Notes under the pieces: generated by a model
Databases searched by the model: none
Seen by the model: the letters and a program-made list of their open reading frames with translations, nothing else
Told to the model about the DNA's origin: nothing
DNA from: an uncultured Collinsella sp.
GTDB lineage: Bacteria; Actinomycetota; Coriobacteriia; Coriobacteriales; Coriobacteriaceae
DNA: 44,866 nt
Assembly (NCBI GenBank): GCA_900544385.1
Contig: UQVD01000003.1
Location: 1-44,866, forward strand
Reading direction: 5' to 3'
Made by a program: the position numbers and the translations under genes
Shown: positions 15,032-22,330 of the stretch, piece after piece
Position numbering within the stretch: position 1 is the stretch's first letter
How the letters are laid out: every line of letters starts with the position of its first letter

Positions 15032-16789
15032 ATGTTCGCCTCATTCCAAAAGAAGTATTTCCTATCCGATAAAGGCGTCGCCGGCGTAAAACGCGGCATT
15101 TTCTGGACCACGCTCACCAATCTCATTACCATGGCCGGCATGGGCTTTTTATTCCTGGTTATGGCCGGCTTTGTCGAGCATCTCGCCAGCGGGGCTGACC
15201 TGCCGGATGCCCTGCCGATCGTGGGTGGCCTCCTGGTCTTTTTCGTGTTGCTCTTTGCCTCTAACTGGCAGCAGTATTACTACACCTACTGCATCTTTTA
15301 CGAGGAGTGCGGCAAGCAGCGTATGGAGATTGCTGAGCGCTTGCGCAAACTGCCGCTGTCGTTTTTTGGTCGTCGTGATCTGGCCGATTTAACCGAGACT
15401 ATCATGGGCGACGTCCAGGCCATGGAGCACGCCTACAGCCACGTGCTGGGAGAGCTTTGGGGTGCCATCATCGCAAGCGCCATTGTGTTCGTGGCGTCGC
15501 TGTTCTTTTGCTGGCAGCTGGCGATCGCGGCGTTTTGGAGCGTTCCCGTGGCCTTTGCCGTGCTGTATCTAACACGCGGCCCCATGACCCCGGTGTTCGA
15601 TCGCGTGCGCGCCGAGAAGGTCAAGGTTACCGAGGCGATTCAAGAGACGCTCGACTGCGTTCGCGAGATCCGCGCCACCAACCAGGAGGCCCATTATCTT
15701 GAGAGACTCAACGCCGTGATCGATGCCGAGGAGCGCGAGACCACCAAGGGCGAGCTCGCTAACGGGCTTTTGGTCAACTCCGCCTTTGTCATCCTGCGTC
15801 TGGGCATTGCCACCACGCTGGTTACGGGTGCCGCGGTGGTCGCCTCCGGGCAGGTCGACTTTTTGGTGATGTTTGCCTTCCTGCTTATGGTGAGCCGTAT
15901 CTATGCGCCCTTTGACCAGGCGTTAATGTTAATGTCTGAGCTGTTTATCGCCGAGTCGTCTGCCAAGCGCATGCGTTCCATCATGGAAGAGCCTGTGGCG
16001 CGGGGCAGCGAGAAATTTGAGCCCGCGGGTCACGATGTGGTGTTCGATCACGTGGCATTTGGCTATGGTGCGGGCGAGGACGGCCGCGCCGGCGAGAAAG
16101 TCCTTACCGATGTGAGCTTTACCGCCAAGGAAGGCGAAGTTACGGCGCTGGTCGGTCCTTCGGGTTCCGGTAAGTCTACGGTGAGCCGCCTGGCCGCGCG
16201 CTTTTGGGATGCCACCGAAGGCACGGTCACCGTGGGTGGCGTGGATGTTGCGAGTGTGGATCCCGAGGTGCTGCTGCGCGACTACGCCATTGTGTTCCAA
16301 GACGTGCTGCTCTTTGACGACACGGTGATGGGAAACATCCGCCTCGGGCGTCGTGATGCCACCGATGAGGAAGTGCTTGCGGCTGCGCGTGCCGCCAACT
16401 GCGACGAGTTTGTGAGCCGCATGCCGCAGGGCTACGACACCATGATCGGTGAGAACGGCTCCAAACTCTCCGGCGGCGAGCGCCAGCGCATCTCTATCGC
16501 CCGTGCGCTGCTCAAAGACGCGCCTATCGTACTGTTGGACGAGGCGACGGCGAGCTTGGATGTGGAGAACGAGACCGTGGTGCAACAGGCACTCTCCCGT
16601 CTGCTTACAGGTAAGACGGTTATCGTTATTGCCCACCGTATGCGTACGGTGGAAAATGCCGACAAAATCGTTGTGCTCAAGGATGGCGTGGTTGCCGAGC
16701 AGGGCACTCCGGCGCAGCTCAAGGCGGCAGGTGGAGAATTCGCCCGCATGGTTGCGCTGCAAAAGGAAGCGGCTGCCTGGCAGCTGTAG
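15032..16789 (+). CDS. ABC transporter half-molecule, partner subunit
   Basis: At 585 residues, it has the same layout as its neighbour: membrane domain, then nucleotide-binding domain with GPSGSGKST (~373), LSGGERQRISIARA (~479) and IVLLDEATASLDVENE. It begins right at the preceding stop codon, using the AAGGGAGG site inside the upstream gene. The pair plus the AraC gene resembles metallophore or peptide uptake/export loci. The substrate cannot be read from sequence. Confidence 0.88.
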   Translation: MFASFQKKYFLSDKGVAGVKRGIFWTTLTNLITMAGMGFLFLVMAGFVEHLASGADLPDALPIVGGLLVFFVLLFASNWQQYYYTYCIFYEECGKQRMEIAERLRKLPLSFFGRRDLADLTETIMGDVQAMEHAYSHVLGELWGAIIASAIVFVASLFFCWQLAIAAFWSVPVAFAVLYLTRGPMTPVFDRVRAEKVKVTEAIQETLDCVREIRATNQEAHYLERLNAVIDAEERETTKGELANGLLVNSAFVILRLGIATTLVTGAAVVASGQVDFLVMFAFLLMVSRIYAPFDQALMLMSELFIAESSAKRMRSIMEEPVARGSEKFEPAGHDVVFDHVAFGYGAGEDGRAGEKVLTDVSFTAKEGEVTALVGPSGSGKSTVSRLAARFWDATEGTVTVGGVDVASVDPEVLLRDYAIVFQDVLLFDDTVMGNIRLGRRDATDEEVLAAARAANCDEFVSRMPQGYDTMIGENGSKLSGGERQRISIARALLKDAPIVLLDEATASLDVENETVVQQALSRLLTGKTVIVIAHRMRTVENADKIVVLKDGVVAEQGTPAQLKAAGGEFARMVALQKEAAAWQL

Positions 16790-16797
16790 GACTGTGG

Positions 16798-16846
16798 CAA
16801 AGGGACTGTCCCTAATGTGACAAAGGGACAGTCCCTTTGTCACATT
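16798..16846. repeat. REP-like palindrome, one and a half copies
   Basis: AATGTGACAAAGGGAC (16814-16829) pairs perfectly with 16831-16846 around a single A. A partial copy, GGCAAAGGGACTGTCCC, lies just before it. It belongs to the same family as 10496-10522. It follows the ABC operon stop by 10 nt and may also stop transcription. Confidence 0.8.
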
Positions 16847-16864
16847 GTGGGGAGGTGGAAATCG

Positions 16865-17042
16865 AAGGTGAATACTTTTCCGCGAAGTGAACGACCTTAT
16901 TTGGACCCTCGGAGCATCGACACTTTTAGGAGCTGGTTTCCTGCGGTTTTGCCAAGTTTTTCCCGCGGTTTTGTTGGCGAAAAATGCGGATGTTTCAGGG
17001 GTCCGATTTGACTCGTTCACTTCGCGGAAAAGTATTCACCTT
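16865..17042. repeat. 178-bp element bounded by perfect 30-bp inverted repeats
   Basis: Arms at 16865-16894 and 17013-17042 (outer tip AAGGTGAATACTTTTCCGCG) pair over 30 bp with no mismatch. The 118-bp interior has further pairing (GGACCC with GGGTCC, GCCAA with TTGGC) and two TGCGGTTTTG copies. No gene is visible. The size and perfect ends suggest a MITE-like or structured repeat. GGCGAAAAA in the interior is shared with the hairpin at 6495-6559. Confidence 0.85.
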
Positions 17043-17217
17043 TGATTCGCAAGGGCGGGGGCGGATACCCGTGGGGGTGCGGATTTGCATCGTGGTGAGT
17101 GAACCGCCGAGTACCGGGCGGTCTGGACCGCATGTTTTCAAAAAGTTAGCCATTGTTGACCAAATAGTTATACTAAACTGTTCTCAAAAGCGTGCTCGAG
17201 CAAACTAATGAACTCGG

Positions 17218-17249
17218 GTGCTAAGGCACCATGCCGCGCTTGTGCGGCA
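17218..17249 (+). promoter_or_regulatory. Two hairpins in the leader of the metal-ATPase operon
   Basis: GGTGC-TAAG-GCACC and TGCCGC-GCTTGT-GCGGCA stand in tandem just before the AAAAGGAG ribosome site of the small protein gene. They could tune translation or transcription of the operon. This is structure only; no riboswitch class was recognised. Confidence 0.35.
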
Positions 17250-17263
17250 AAAGGAGAAGCAAC

Positions 17264-17509
17264 ATGAAGAAGTCGACGTTTAACACCCTGCTTGTCGGTG
17301 GCGGTTTTCTGCTTGGTACGGCCGGCATCAAGCTGCTCACCAGCGCTCCGGTAAAGAATGCCTGCGTGCAGGGCATCGCGTGCGGTATGCGCGTCAAGAA
17401 CTGCTACCAGGACATGGTCGAGCAGGCCAAGGCCAATGTCGATGACATGGTTGCCGAGGCTGCCTACATCACCCAGAGCGAGGCCGCTGCCGACGAGGCA
17501 GCCGAGTAA
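17264..17509 (+). CDS. Small membrane protein paired with metal ATPase (DUF6110-like)
   Basis: The 81-residue protein starts at ATG 17264 after AAAGGAG. It begins with a hydrophobic glycine-rich helix (TLLVGGGFLLGTAGIKLLTS), then VKNACVQGIACGMRVKNCYQDMVEQAKA, which has three cysteines that could bind metal, then an acidic tail. It resembles small proteins I recall as DUF6110, found beside P-type ATPases. The gap to the ATPase gene is 18 nt, so they are surely co-transcribed. A chaperone or subunit role is inferred from linkage only. Confidence 0.7.
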   Translation: MKKSTFNTLLVGGGFLLGTAGIKLLTSAPVKNACVQGIACGMRVKNCYQDMVEQAKANVDDMVAEAAYITQSEAAADEAAE

Positions 17510-17527
17510 CGCTCCCAGGCACAAACT

Positions 17528-19603
17528 ATGAGATTCTCGATTATTAGCGAGATCCCCGGCAGGACCCGTCTTCAATTGGCGGGTCCTGTGCCAGAGAGCG
17601 ATCTCGATGCACTTCTTAAGCTCAGCGGCGATATCGACGGCGTGCACAAGGTGCGCGTTTATGGTCGTATTGGCCAGATGGCGCTCGAATATGACGAGCA
17701 GTGTCGCGCGAGCGTGCTCGACGCCTTGGGTGCGCTCGATGCCCAGGCCATTGCCGACGCAAAGACGGGTTACGTGATGCAGCTTGAGCCGCGCAAGCAC
17801 AAACTCGTTATGGACCTGGCCACACTCGTCGGCGCCCATTACGCACGTCGCTGGTTCTTGCCGACGCCTCTGCGTGCGGTGTTTGTCGTGGCCGGTTACA
17901 TGGCATTTTTGCGCGCTGCCCTTCATGAGCTGGCGCAGCCGCGCCTGACCGTTCCCGTGCTTGACGCTTCGGCCATCGGCATTTCGTTCGTCAAACGTGA
18001 TGTCGACACCGCGGGCCAGACGATGTTTCTGCTCAACGTGGGCGAGCTGCTCGAGGACTACACCCGCGCCATGAGCGAAAACGAGCTCATCAACTCGCTG
18101 CTCGATGTGCCCGACAAGGCGCAAAAGGTCGTCGGCGACACCGAGGTAAGCGTTGCTGCGACCGAGCTCGAGCCCGGCGATTTGGTCGCCGTGCGCACCG
18201 GCATGTCTATCTGCATCGACGGCGTGGTCGAGCAGGGGAGCGCCATGGTCAACCAAGCGACCCTGACCGGCGAGCCGCTGGCCGTCGAGCGCAGCGCAGG
18301 CGACGACGTGTTCGCCGGCACCGTCGTGGAAGACGGCAGCATCTTGGTGCGTGTGCGCGCCAATACGGCGCAAACCAAACTGCGCTCGATCGTCTCGCTC
18401 GTGCAGACGGCCGACTCGCTCAAGTCCGAGGGCCAGTCGCACATGGAAGACCTCGCCAACAAGATCGTCCCGTGGAACTTCCTGCTCGCGGGCCTTGTCG
18501 CGCTCACCACCCGTAGCCTCATCAAGACCTCAGCGGCACTGATGGTCGACTACTCGTGCGCACTCAAGCTCACGGGTTCCGTCGCCGTTATGACTGCCAT
18601 GAGCGACGCCGCCAAGATGGGCGTGATGGTCAAGGGCGCCAAGTACTTTGAGTCGTTTGCCAAGGCCGACACCATTGTGTTTGATAAGACCGGCACGCTC
18701 ACCGAGGCGCAGCCGCGTCTAGCTTGCGTGCTCACGACCGATGGCTGGAGCGAGGACGAGATCCTGCGCCTTTCCGCTTGCTTGGAGGAGCATTTCCCGC
18801 ATCCGGTGGCGCGCGCCGTGGTCAATGCGGCACGCGAGCGCGGGCTCGAGCACCGCGAGCGCCATGCTGCCGTCGAGTACATCGTGGCACACGGCATCGC
18901 TTCGTCCATCGAAGGACGTCGCGCCATCATCGGTTCCGCGCACTTTGTATTCGACGATGAGGGCGCGCAGCTCGAGTCCGACATTAAGGAGCAAATCGAC
19001 CGCCAGATGCAGGGCCTGTCGCCGCTGTATCTGGCGGTCGATGGTACCGTTGTGGGCGTGCTTGGTATCGAGGACCCGCTCAAGGCCGGGGTCCGTGAAG
19101 CCATCGCCGATCTGCATGCGCTGGGCGTTAAGCATGTCGTTATGCTCACTGGCGATTCGGAGCGCACGGCCGAGCGCATTGCGCGCGAGGCGGGTGTCGA
19201 CGAGTTTAAGGCCGAACTGCTGCCCGAGGACAAGTACGCCTATGTGGAGCGCATTAAGAGCGAGGGGCGCCATGTTGCCATGGTGGGCGACGGCGTCAAC
19301 GATTCGCCGGCGCTCGGTTTGGCCGACGTGGGCTTGGCGATGGGTGGCGGAAGCGACATCGCCAAGGAGGTCGCCGATATCATCCTGACCGATACGGATC
19401 TGGCCGCGATCGTGCGCCTGCGCCGCATGAGCCAGGGGCTTATCGACCGTCTGACGAGTTCGTATTCCAAGGTGATGCTCACCAACTCGGCGCTCCTGGC
19501 GCTGGGCATTACCGGCATGATCACTCCGCAGACGTCGTCACTGCTGCACAACGGCTCAACGATCGCCTACAGCCTGGGCAACGCAAAGGCGTACCTGCGT
19601 TAG
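17528..19603 (+). CDS. P1B-type heavy-metal ATPase with SCAL motif
   Basis: The 691-residue membrane pump uses ATP to move a transition metal. An N-terminal ~70-residue ferredoxin-like domain (IPGRTRLQL, VHKVRVYGRIG) lacks the usual CxxC metal site. P-type hallmarks are TLTGEPLAVE, the phosphorylated DKTGT (D~385), the HP motif EEHFPHPVARAV and MVGDGVNDSPAL. The membrane metal motif, normally CPC or SPC, reads YSCALKLT (~341), so the usual proline is displaced. Selectivity is therefore uncertain; Mn, Fe or Zn are possible. The N-terminal membrane helices also look few. Confidence 0.92.
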   Translation: MRFSIISEIPGRTRLQLAGPVPESDLDALLKLSGDIDGVHKVRVYGRIGQMALEYDEQCRASVLDALGALDAQAIADAKTGYVMQLEPRKHKLVMDLATLVGAHYARRWFLPTPLRAVFVVAGYMAFLRAALHELAQPRLTVPVLDASAIGISFVKRDVDTAGQTMFLLNVGELLEDYTRAMSENELINSLLDVPDKAQKVVGDTEVSVAATELEPGDLVAVRTGMSICIDGVVEQGSAMVNQATLTGEPLAVERSAGDDVFAGTVVEDGSILVRVRANTAQTKLRSIVSLVQTADSLKSEGQSHMEDLANKIVPWNFLLAGLVALTTRSLIKTSAALMVDYSCALKLTGSVAVMTAMSDAAKMGVMVKGAKYFESFAKADTIVFDKTGTLTEAQPRLACVLTTDGWSEDEILRLSACLEEHFPHPVARAVVNAARERGLEHRERHAAVEYIVAHGIASSIEGRRAIIGSAHFVFDDEGAQLESDIKEQIDRQMQGLSPLYLAVDGTVVGVLGIEDPLKAGVREAIADLHALGVKHVVMLTGDSERTAERIAREAGVDEFKAELLPEDKYAYVERIKSEGRHVAMVGDGVNDSPALGLADVGLAMGGGSDIAKEVADIILTDTDLAAIVRLRRMSQGLIDRLTSSYSKVMLTNSALLALGITGMITPQTSSLLHNGSTIAYSLGNAKAYLR

Positions 19604-19623
19604 CGTTTTCGAATTGAGTATAT

Positions 19624-19674
19624 GGTCTGCATTCGGGCGGCACCGCAGCCGCCAGGGTGCAGGCCTTCTTTTGT
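19624..19674 (+). terminator. Terminator of the metal-ATPase operon
   Basis: GGTCTGCA / TGCAGGCC forms the base, with a second stem GGCGG / CCGCC inside, followed by TTCTTTTG. It lies 20 nt after the stop. Confidence 0.75.
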
Positions 19675-19721
19675 TTGACGAGAGGTTAGCGCGGATATAT
19701 GCTCGTGCTAGCAAAGCTAGC
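19675..19721 (+). promoter_or_regulatory. Promoter and operator of the toxin-antitoxin pair
   Basis: TTGACG (19675-19680), a 17-bp spacer and TATGCT (19698-19703) make a near-consensus promoter. Just after it, GCTAGC-AAA-GCTAGC (19707-19721) repeats a palindromic 6-mer, a likely operator for the RelB-like antitoxin. The -10 box covers the ATG at 19699, which supports the later start at 19744. Confidence 0.7.
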
Positions 19722-19743
19722 AAATGCTGAAGGTGAGGTTGAG

Positions 19744-20097
19744 ATGGCTACCGTTGGCGGCATGGCGCAGGTGAACGTTCGCGTGGATCGCCAGGTCAAG
19801 AACCGTGCCGAGGAGGCGCTGCAGCTTTCGGGCAGGTCACTGCCCGAGCTCATCAAAAAGGTTGTGGTCAAGGTCGCACAGGGTGGCGGGCAGTGTGAGG
19901 AAGTGCTGTCTGCCGTTGATGGTCGGCAACAAACCGTCGCGCACGATACTCCGTTCGCCGCATCATGGGCGGCGGCGGATCAGCTTTACGCGGACCTGGG
20001 CATCGCTCCGTCGCCCGTATCCGACGATCGCGGTTGGGACACAATCTATTCCGAAGCCATGGATGAGCATTATCGCCAAAAGGGGATGATCCAGTGA
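19744..20097 (+). CDS. RelB/DinJ-like antitoxin
   Basis: The 117-residue protein starts at ATG 19744 after AAGGTGAGG. Its N-terminus, MAQVNVRVDRQVKNRAEEAL followed by GRSLPELIKK, has the ribbon-helix-helix pattern of RelB/DinJ-type antitoxins. The C-terminal half (acidic, with DDRGWDTIYSEAMDEHY) would wrap the toxin. The stop overlaps the PIN gene start (GTGA), a common sign of coupled toxin-antitoxin synthesis. It is expected to repress its own promoter. Confidence 0.8.
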   Translation: MATVGGMAQVNVRVDRQVKNRAEEALQLSGRSLPELIKKVVVKVAQGGGQCEEVLSAVDGRQQTVAHDTPFAASWAAADQLYADLGIAPSPVSDDRGWDTIYSEAMDEHYRQKGMIQ

Positions 20098-20609
20098 GTG
20101 GGGCGCCTCTCAAGATCATGGTAGACGCCAACGTATGGGTTGATTCGTTTTGCGTCGACCATGCCGAGTCGCTTGCCGCGCGTGCGTTTATTGGTCAGGC
20201 GACGGAGACGGGGGCATTGCTGTTCTTTCCGGTGCATATCGCCAAGGACGTGCTGTACGTTGTCCAACACGAACTGAAGCGCAGCGTTCTTGCCAGCGGG
20301 GGAGCGCTCGACGAGGCGTCTGCCCGTGCAATTGGCGATGCGGCGTTGGCGTTTGTTCGGAACATGACCGAAAACGCCACGGCCGTGGGCGCTGATGCAT
20401 CCGATCTGTGGCTAGCCGACAAATATCTGACGCTCCATCGCGATTACGAGGACAACTTGGTGCTCGCCGCGTGCAAGCGCGCACAGGTCGATTACTTGGT
20501 GACCAACGATCGCAAGCTGCTCGAACATGCCGATCTTGCAACAAAGACACCTCGTCAAATGATGCCGATTCTTGCATTGGCCGAACGCGGCGGCGCGGCT
20601 ATCGGTTGA
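20094..20609 (+). CDS. PIN-domain ribonuclease toxin (VapC-like)
   Basis: The 171-residue protein starts at GTG 20094, overlapping the antitoxin stop by 4 nt. PIN-fold acidic residues are visible: D11 in IMVDANVWVD, the DYEDNLVLAACKRA segment with its conserved Asp, and D in VTNDRKLLEHA near the end. PIN toxins cut RNA, often tRNA or rRNA. At 171 residues it is somewhat longer than typical VapC (~130). Pairing a PIN toxin with a RelB/DinJ-style antitoxin is a mix of families but not rare. Confidence 0.85.
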   Translation: MSGAPLKIMVDANVWVDSFCVDHAESLAARAFIGQATETGALLFFPVHIAKDVLYVVQHELKRSVLASGGALDEASARAIGDAALAFVRNMTENATAVGADASDLWLADKYLTLHRDYEDNLVLAACKRAQVDYLVTNDRKLLEHADLATKTPRQMMPILALAERGGAAIG

Positions 20610-20621
20610 CGCGAGCTGTTT

Positions 20622-20658
20622 GCGGGCCTCTTGGACGACGGTACGCCAAGGGGCCCGC
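20622..20658. terminator. Hairpin between convergent genes
   Basis: GCGGGCCTCTTGG (20622-20634) pairs with CCAAGGGGCCCGC (20646-20658), with one wobble. It lies between the PIN gene and the minus-strand gene that ends at 20668, so it could end transcripts from both. T-tracts are poor. Confidence 0.55.
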
Positions 20659-20667
20659 GTCTGCTAT

Positions 20668-21102
20668 TTACAAAAGCTCGGCCTTAATGGTGGGGCTTTC
20701 TGCGAGCTGCTCGGCTGCCTTTTCGTCGGAATCGTTTAGCGCTGCCAGGCTGCGGTAGACCCACTCGTTGACCTGGGTGTTCTTGACGCCTGCGGTCTGC
20801 ATAAGGGCGCCTACCTCGCGGATTGCTGCGAGCAGATCGGCTTTGGGACCCGCGAGCTCGACCTCGACGCCGTGGTAGGCGGTCACGCCGCGGTTTTCGC
20901 TCACGTGGTCGATAAAGCCCTCGACGGTCTCAAGCTGCTGGGCGAGAGCTGCATCATCGTCAGCGTCCAGCGCGACGAGTGCGTTCGATACCGTGAGGGC
21001 GGGATGTCCGCAGGGGACAAAGCCTTCGATGACATCCATAGCTTCGGTAATGGTTGAGCCCAGGCCTGCGAGGGCATTGACGAGTTGCTGCTTGGTATCC
21101 AT
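20668..21102 (-). CDS. Hypothetical helical protein, 144 aa
   Basis: The start ATG at 21102 follows an AAAGGA site on the minus strand. The protein is acidic and apparently all-helical (MDTKQQLVNALAGLGSTITEAM...), with one Cys-Gly-His segment (FVPCGHPAL) and no membrane helix or signal. I do not recognise a family. It is monocistronic between the toxin pair and tmRNA. Confidence 0.75.
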   Translation of the reverse strand: MDTKQQLVNALAGLGSTITEAMDVIEGFVPCGHPALTVSNALVALDADDDAALAQQLETVEGFIDHVSENRGVTAYHGVEVELAGPKADLLAAIREVGALMQTAGVKNTQVNEWVYRSLAALNDSDEKAAEQLAESPTIKAELL

Positions 21103-21250
21103 AACGGTCCTTTCGACGGTTCAATTTTGCTTGGCGAAAATATACGTGACGCGATCGGTAGCAAAAGTGCGAAGTGCGGCACACATTGGGGTCTTCACAG
21201 CTCGTGCATAGAACAGCTGTCCGCTTTCAGAACGTGGTAAGATAGCTATC

Positions 21251-21273
21251 CACGAGCGGGGTTCACCCCGCGT
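21251..21273 (+). other. Hairpin in the tmRNA leader
   Basis: CACG-(A)-GCGGGG-TTCA-CCCCGC-GTG stands ~70 nt before mature tmRNA. It may belong to the precursor that RNase P and others trim. Confidence 0.35.
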
Positions 21274-21339
21274 GTTCCTTGAAAAGTCGACGGGTGTTGG
21301 GCGCTCGTGTCCAATGCCATCCAGACTTTCCCGACATTC

Positions 21340-21703
21340 GGGGGCGACTGGTTTCGACACGATAGCTCTGAGAGAGGAAGCAAGCCGAGGTCTCCTCGCC
21401 TCGTTAAACAGGGGTACCGTCAAATTGAATTGACAACAACTCTTCTTTTGAGCCTATGGCTCTCGCTGCTTAGTTTATAGCGGCGCGTCAACCCGGTGAT
21501 TTCCCCGACACCGGCGCGACGTCATTTTAGGGGAATGCTCCTGCGCACGTAATCGGTATGGCGCGGGTTAAGACCGAACCGGTTGGGGTGCCGCGAGCGT
21601 GTCGCTGCGCGCAAAGCGTCCGAGACAAAACCAGCGACTGAGCTTGGAGATGCCAATCAGGGGGCTTTCGTGGACCGGAGTTCGATTCTCCGCGCCTCCA
21701 CCA
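21340..21703 (+). ncRNA. ssrA: tmRNA (ssrA)
   Basis: The 5' end GGGGGCGACTGGTTTCGACA and the 3' end CGGAGTTCGATTCTCCG...CGCCTCCACCA are standard tmRNA; the first 7 bases pair with CGCCTCC just before ACCA. The resume frame at 21432-21470 encodes DNNSSFEPMALAA, then TAG. The ALAA end marks trapped proteins for Clp-type proteases. The size of 364 nt is normal. tmRNA with SmpB rescues stalled ribosomes. The exact resume codon (GAC here) is inferred from where the open frame begins. Confidence 0.96.
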
Positions 21704-21711
21704 TAAGTAAC

Positions 21712-21749
21712 AGGCAGGTAGATATTTATATCTACCTGCCTTTTTATTT
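21712..21749 (+). terminator. tmRNA terminator
   Basis: Perfect 13-bp stem AGGCAGGTAGATA / TATCTACCTGCCT, loop TTTA, followed by TTTTTATTT. Confidence 0.93.
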
Positions 21750-21758
21750 CTAGTCCGT

Positions 21759-22018
21759 ACCGCGGAGAATCGAACTCTATGCAGGGCGCGGGCGTAAAGA
21801 AAACGCGTAAGCGTTTTTAGCCCGCGGGCGAGGACGCCGGCAGGCGGCCGAAGCCGGTGCGGATTTGCGAAGCAAATACGCAGATTCTCCGCGCAAAGCT
21901 CCAGCCAGATATAGATGCGATGCCGATCGGGCGTCTTACCCCGGCCTCAACCCATCAACGGATCCCCCGCACCGCGGAGAATCGAACTCTGCGCAGGGCG
22001 CGGGCGTAAAGAAAACGC
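21759..22018. repeat. 48-bp direct repeats carrying a tmRNA 3'-end fragment
   Basis: Copies at 21759-21806 and 21971-22018 differ at two bases. Each starts ACCGCGGAGAATCGAACTCT; bases GCGGAGAATCGAACTC are the exact complement of the tmRNA T-arm (21679-21694). A third fragment, GATTCTCCGCGC (21883-21894), is in the tmRNA orientation. No gene is visible between them. These may be remnants of integration at the ssrA 3' end, or duplication debris. Confidence 0.75.
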
Positions 22019-22034
22019 CTCAGTGACGCAGAGT

Positions 22035-22247
22035 GGGACGCGCTTTCCCGATGGCAGCCCAGGCGGAAAGCACGTCCCGGAATCCACGCTCAGACTGGGA
22101 CGTAGTTTCCGGATGACGCCTCAAACGGAAAGCGCATCCCGGAATCTAAGCTCGGAATGGGACTCATTTTCCTGATGGCGGGCTCAGCGGAAAATGCGAC
22201 CCGGAATTTGCTCTGAGAACGGGACGCGCTTTCCCGCCGACCGCCCC
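22035..22247. repeat. 62-bp tandem repeat array; each unit a hairpin
   Basis: GGGAC starts units at 22035, 22097, 22159 and 22221, an exact 62-base period, with about 3.4 units. Each unit pairs GGGACGCGCTTTCC-type left arms with CGGAAAGCACGTCCC-type right arms around a ~15-nt loop. Units 1 and 3 differ in both arms in a matching way (GCTTTCC/GGAAAGC versus ATTTTCC/GGAAAAT). There are no spacers and no gene. Confidence 0.85.
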
Positions 22248-22330
22248 GCCCTCCTCAACTCCAAAACCTGCGCTCTCGCCATCCCAAAACTGGGTAGAAG
22301 AAAGCCAAAACGCAATCGCAGGAGGTCAAA

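Noticed and set aside
17156..17174. Promoter TTGACC / TATACT before the metal-ATPase operon
   Set aside because: The two boxes are only 7 bp apart, too close to work together as a sigma-70-type promoter.
22035..22247. CRISPR array
   Set aside because: The repeats are contiguous 62-bp units without unique spacers and there are no cas genes, so it is a tandem hairpin array.
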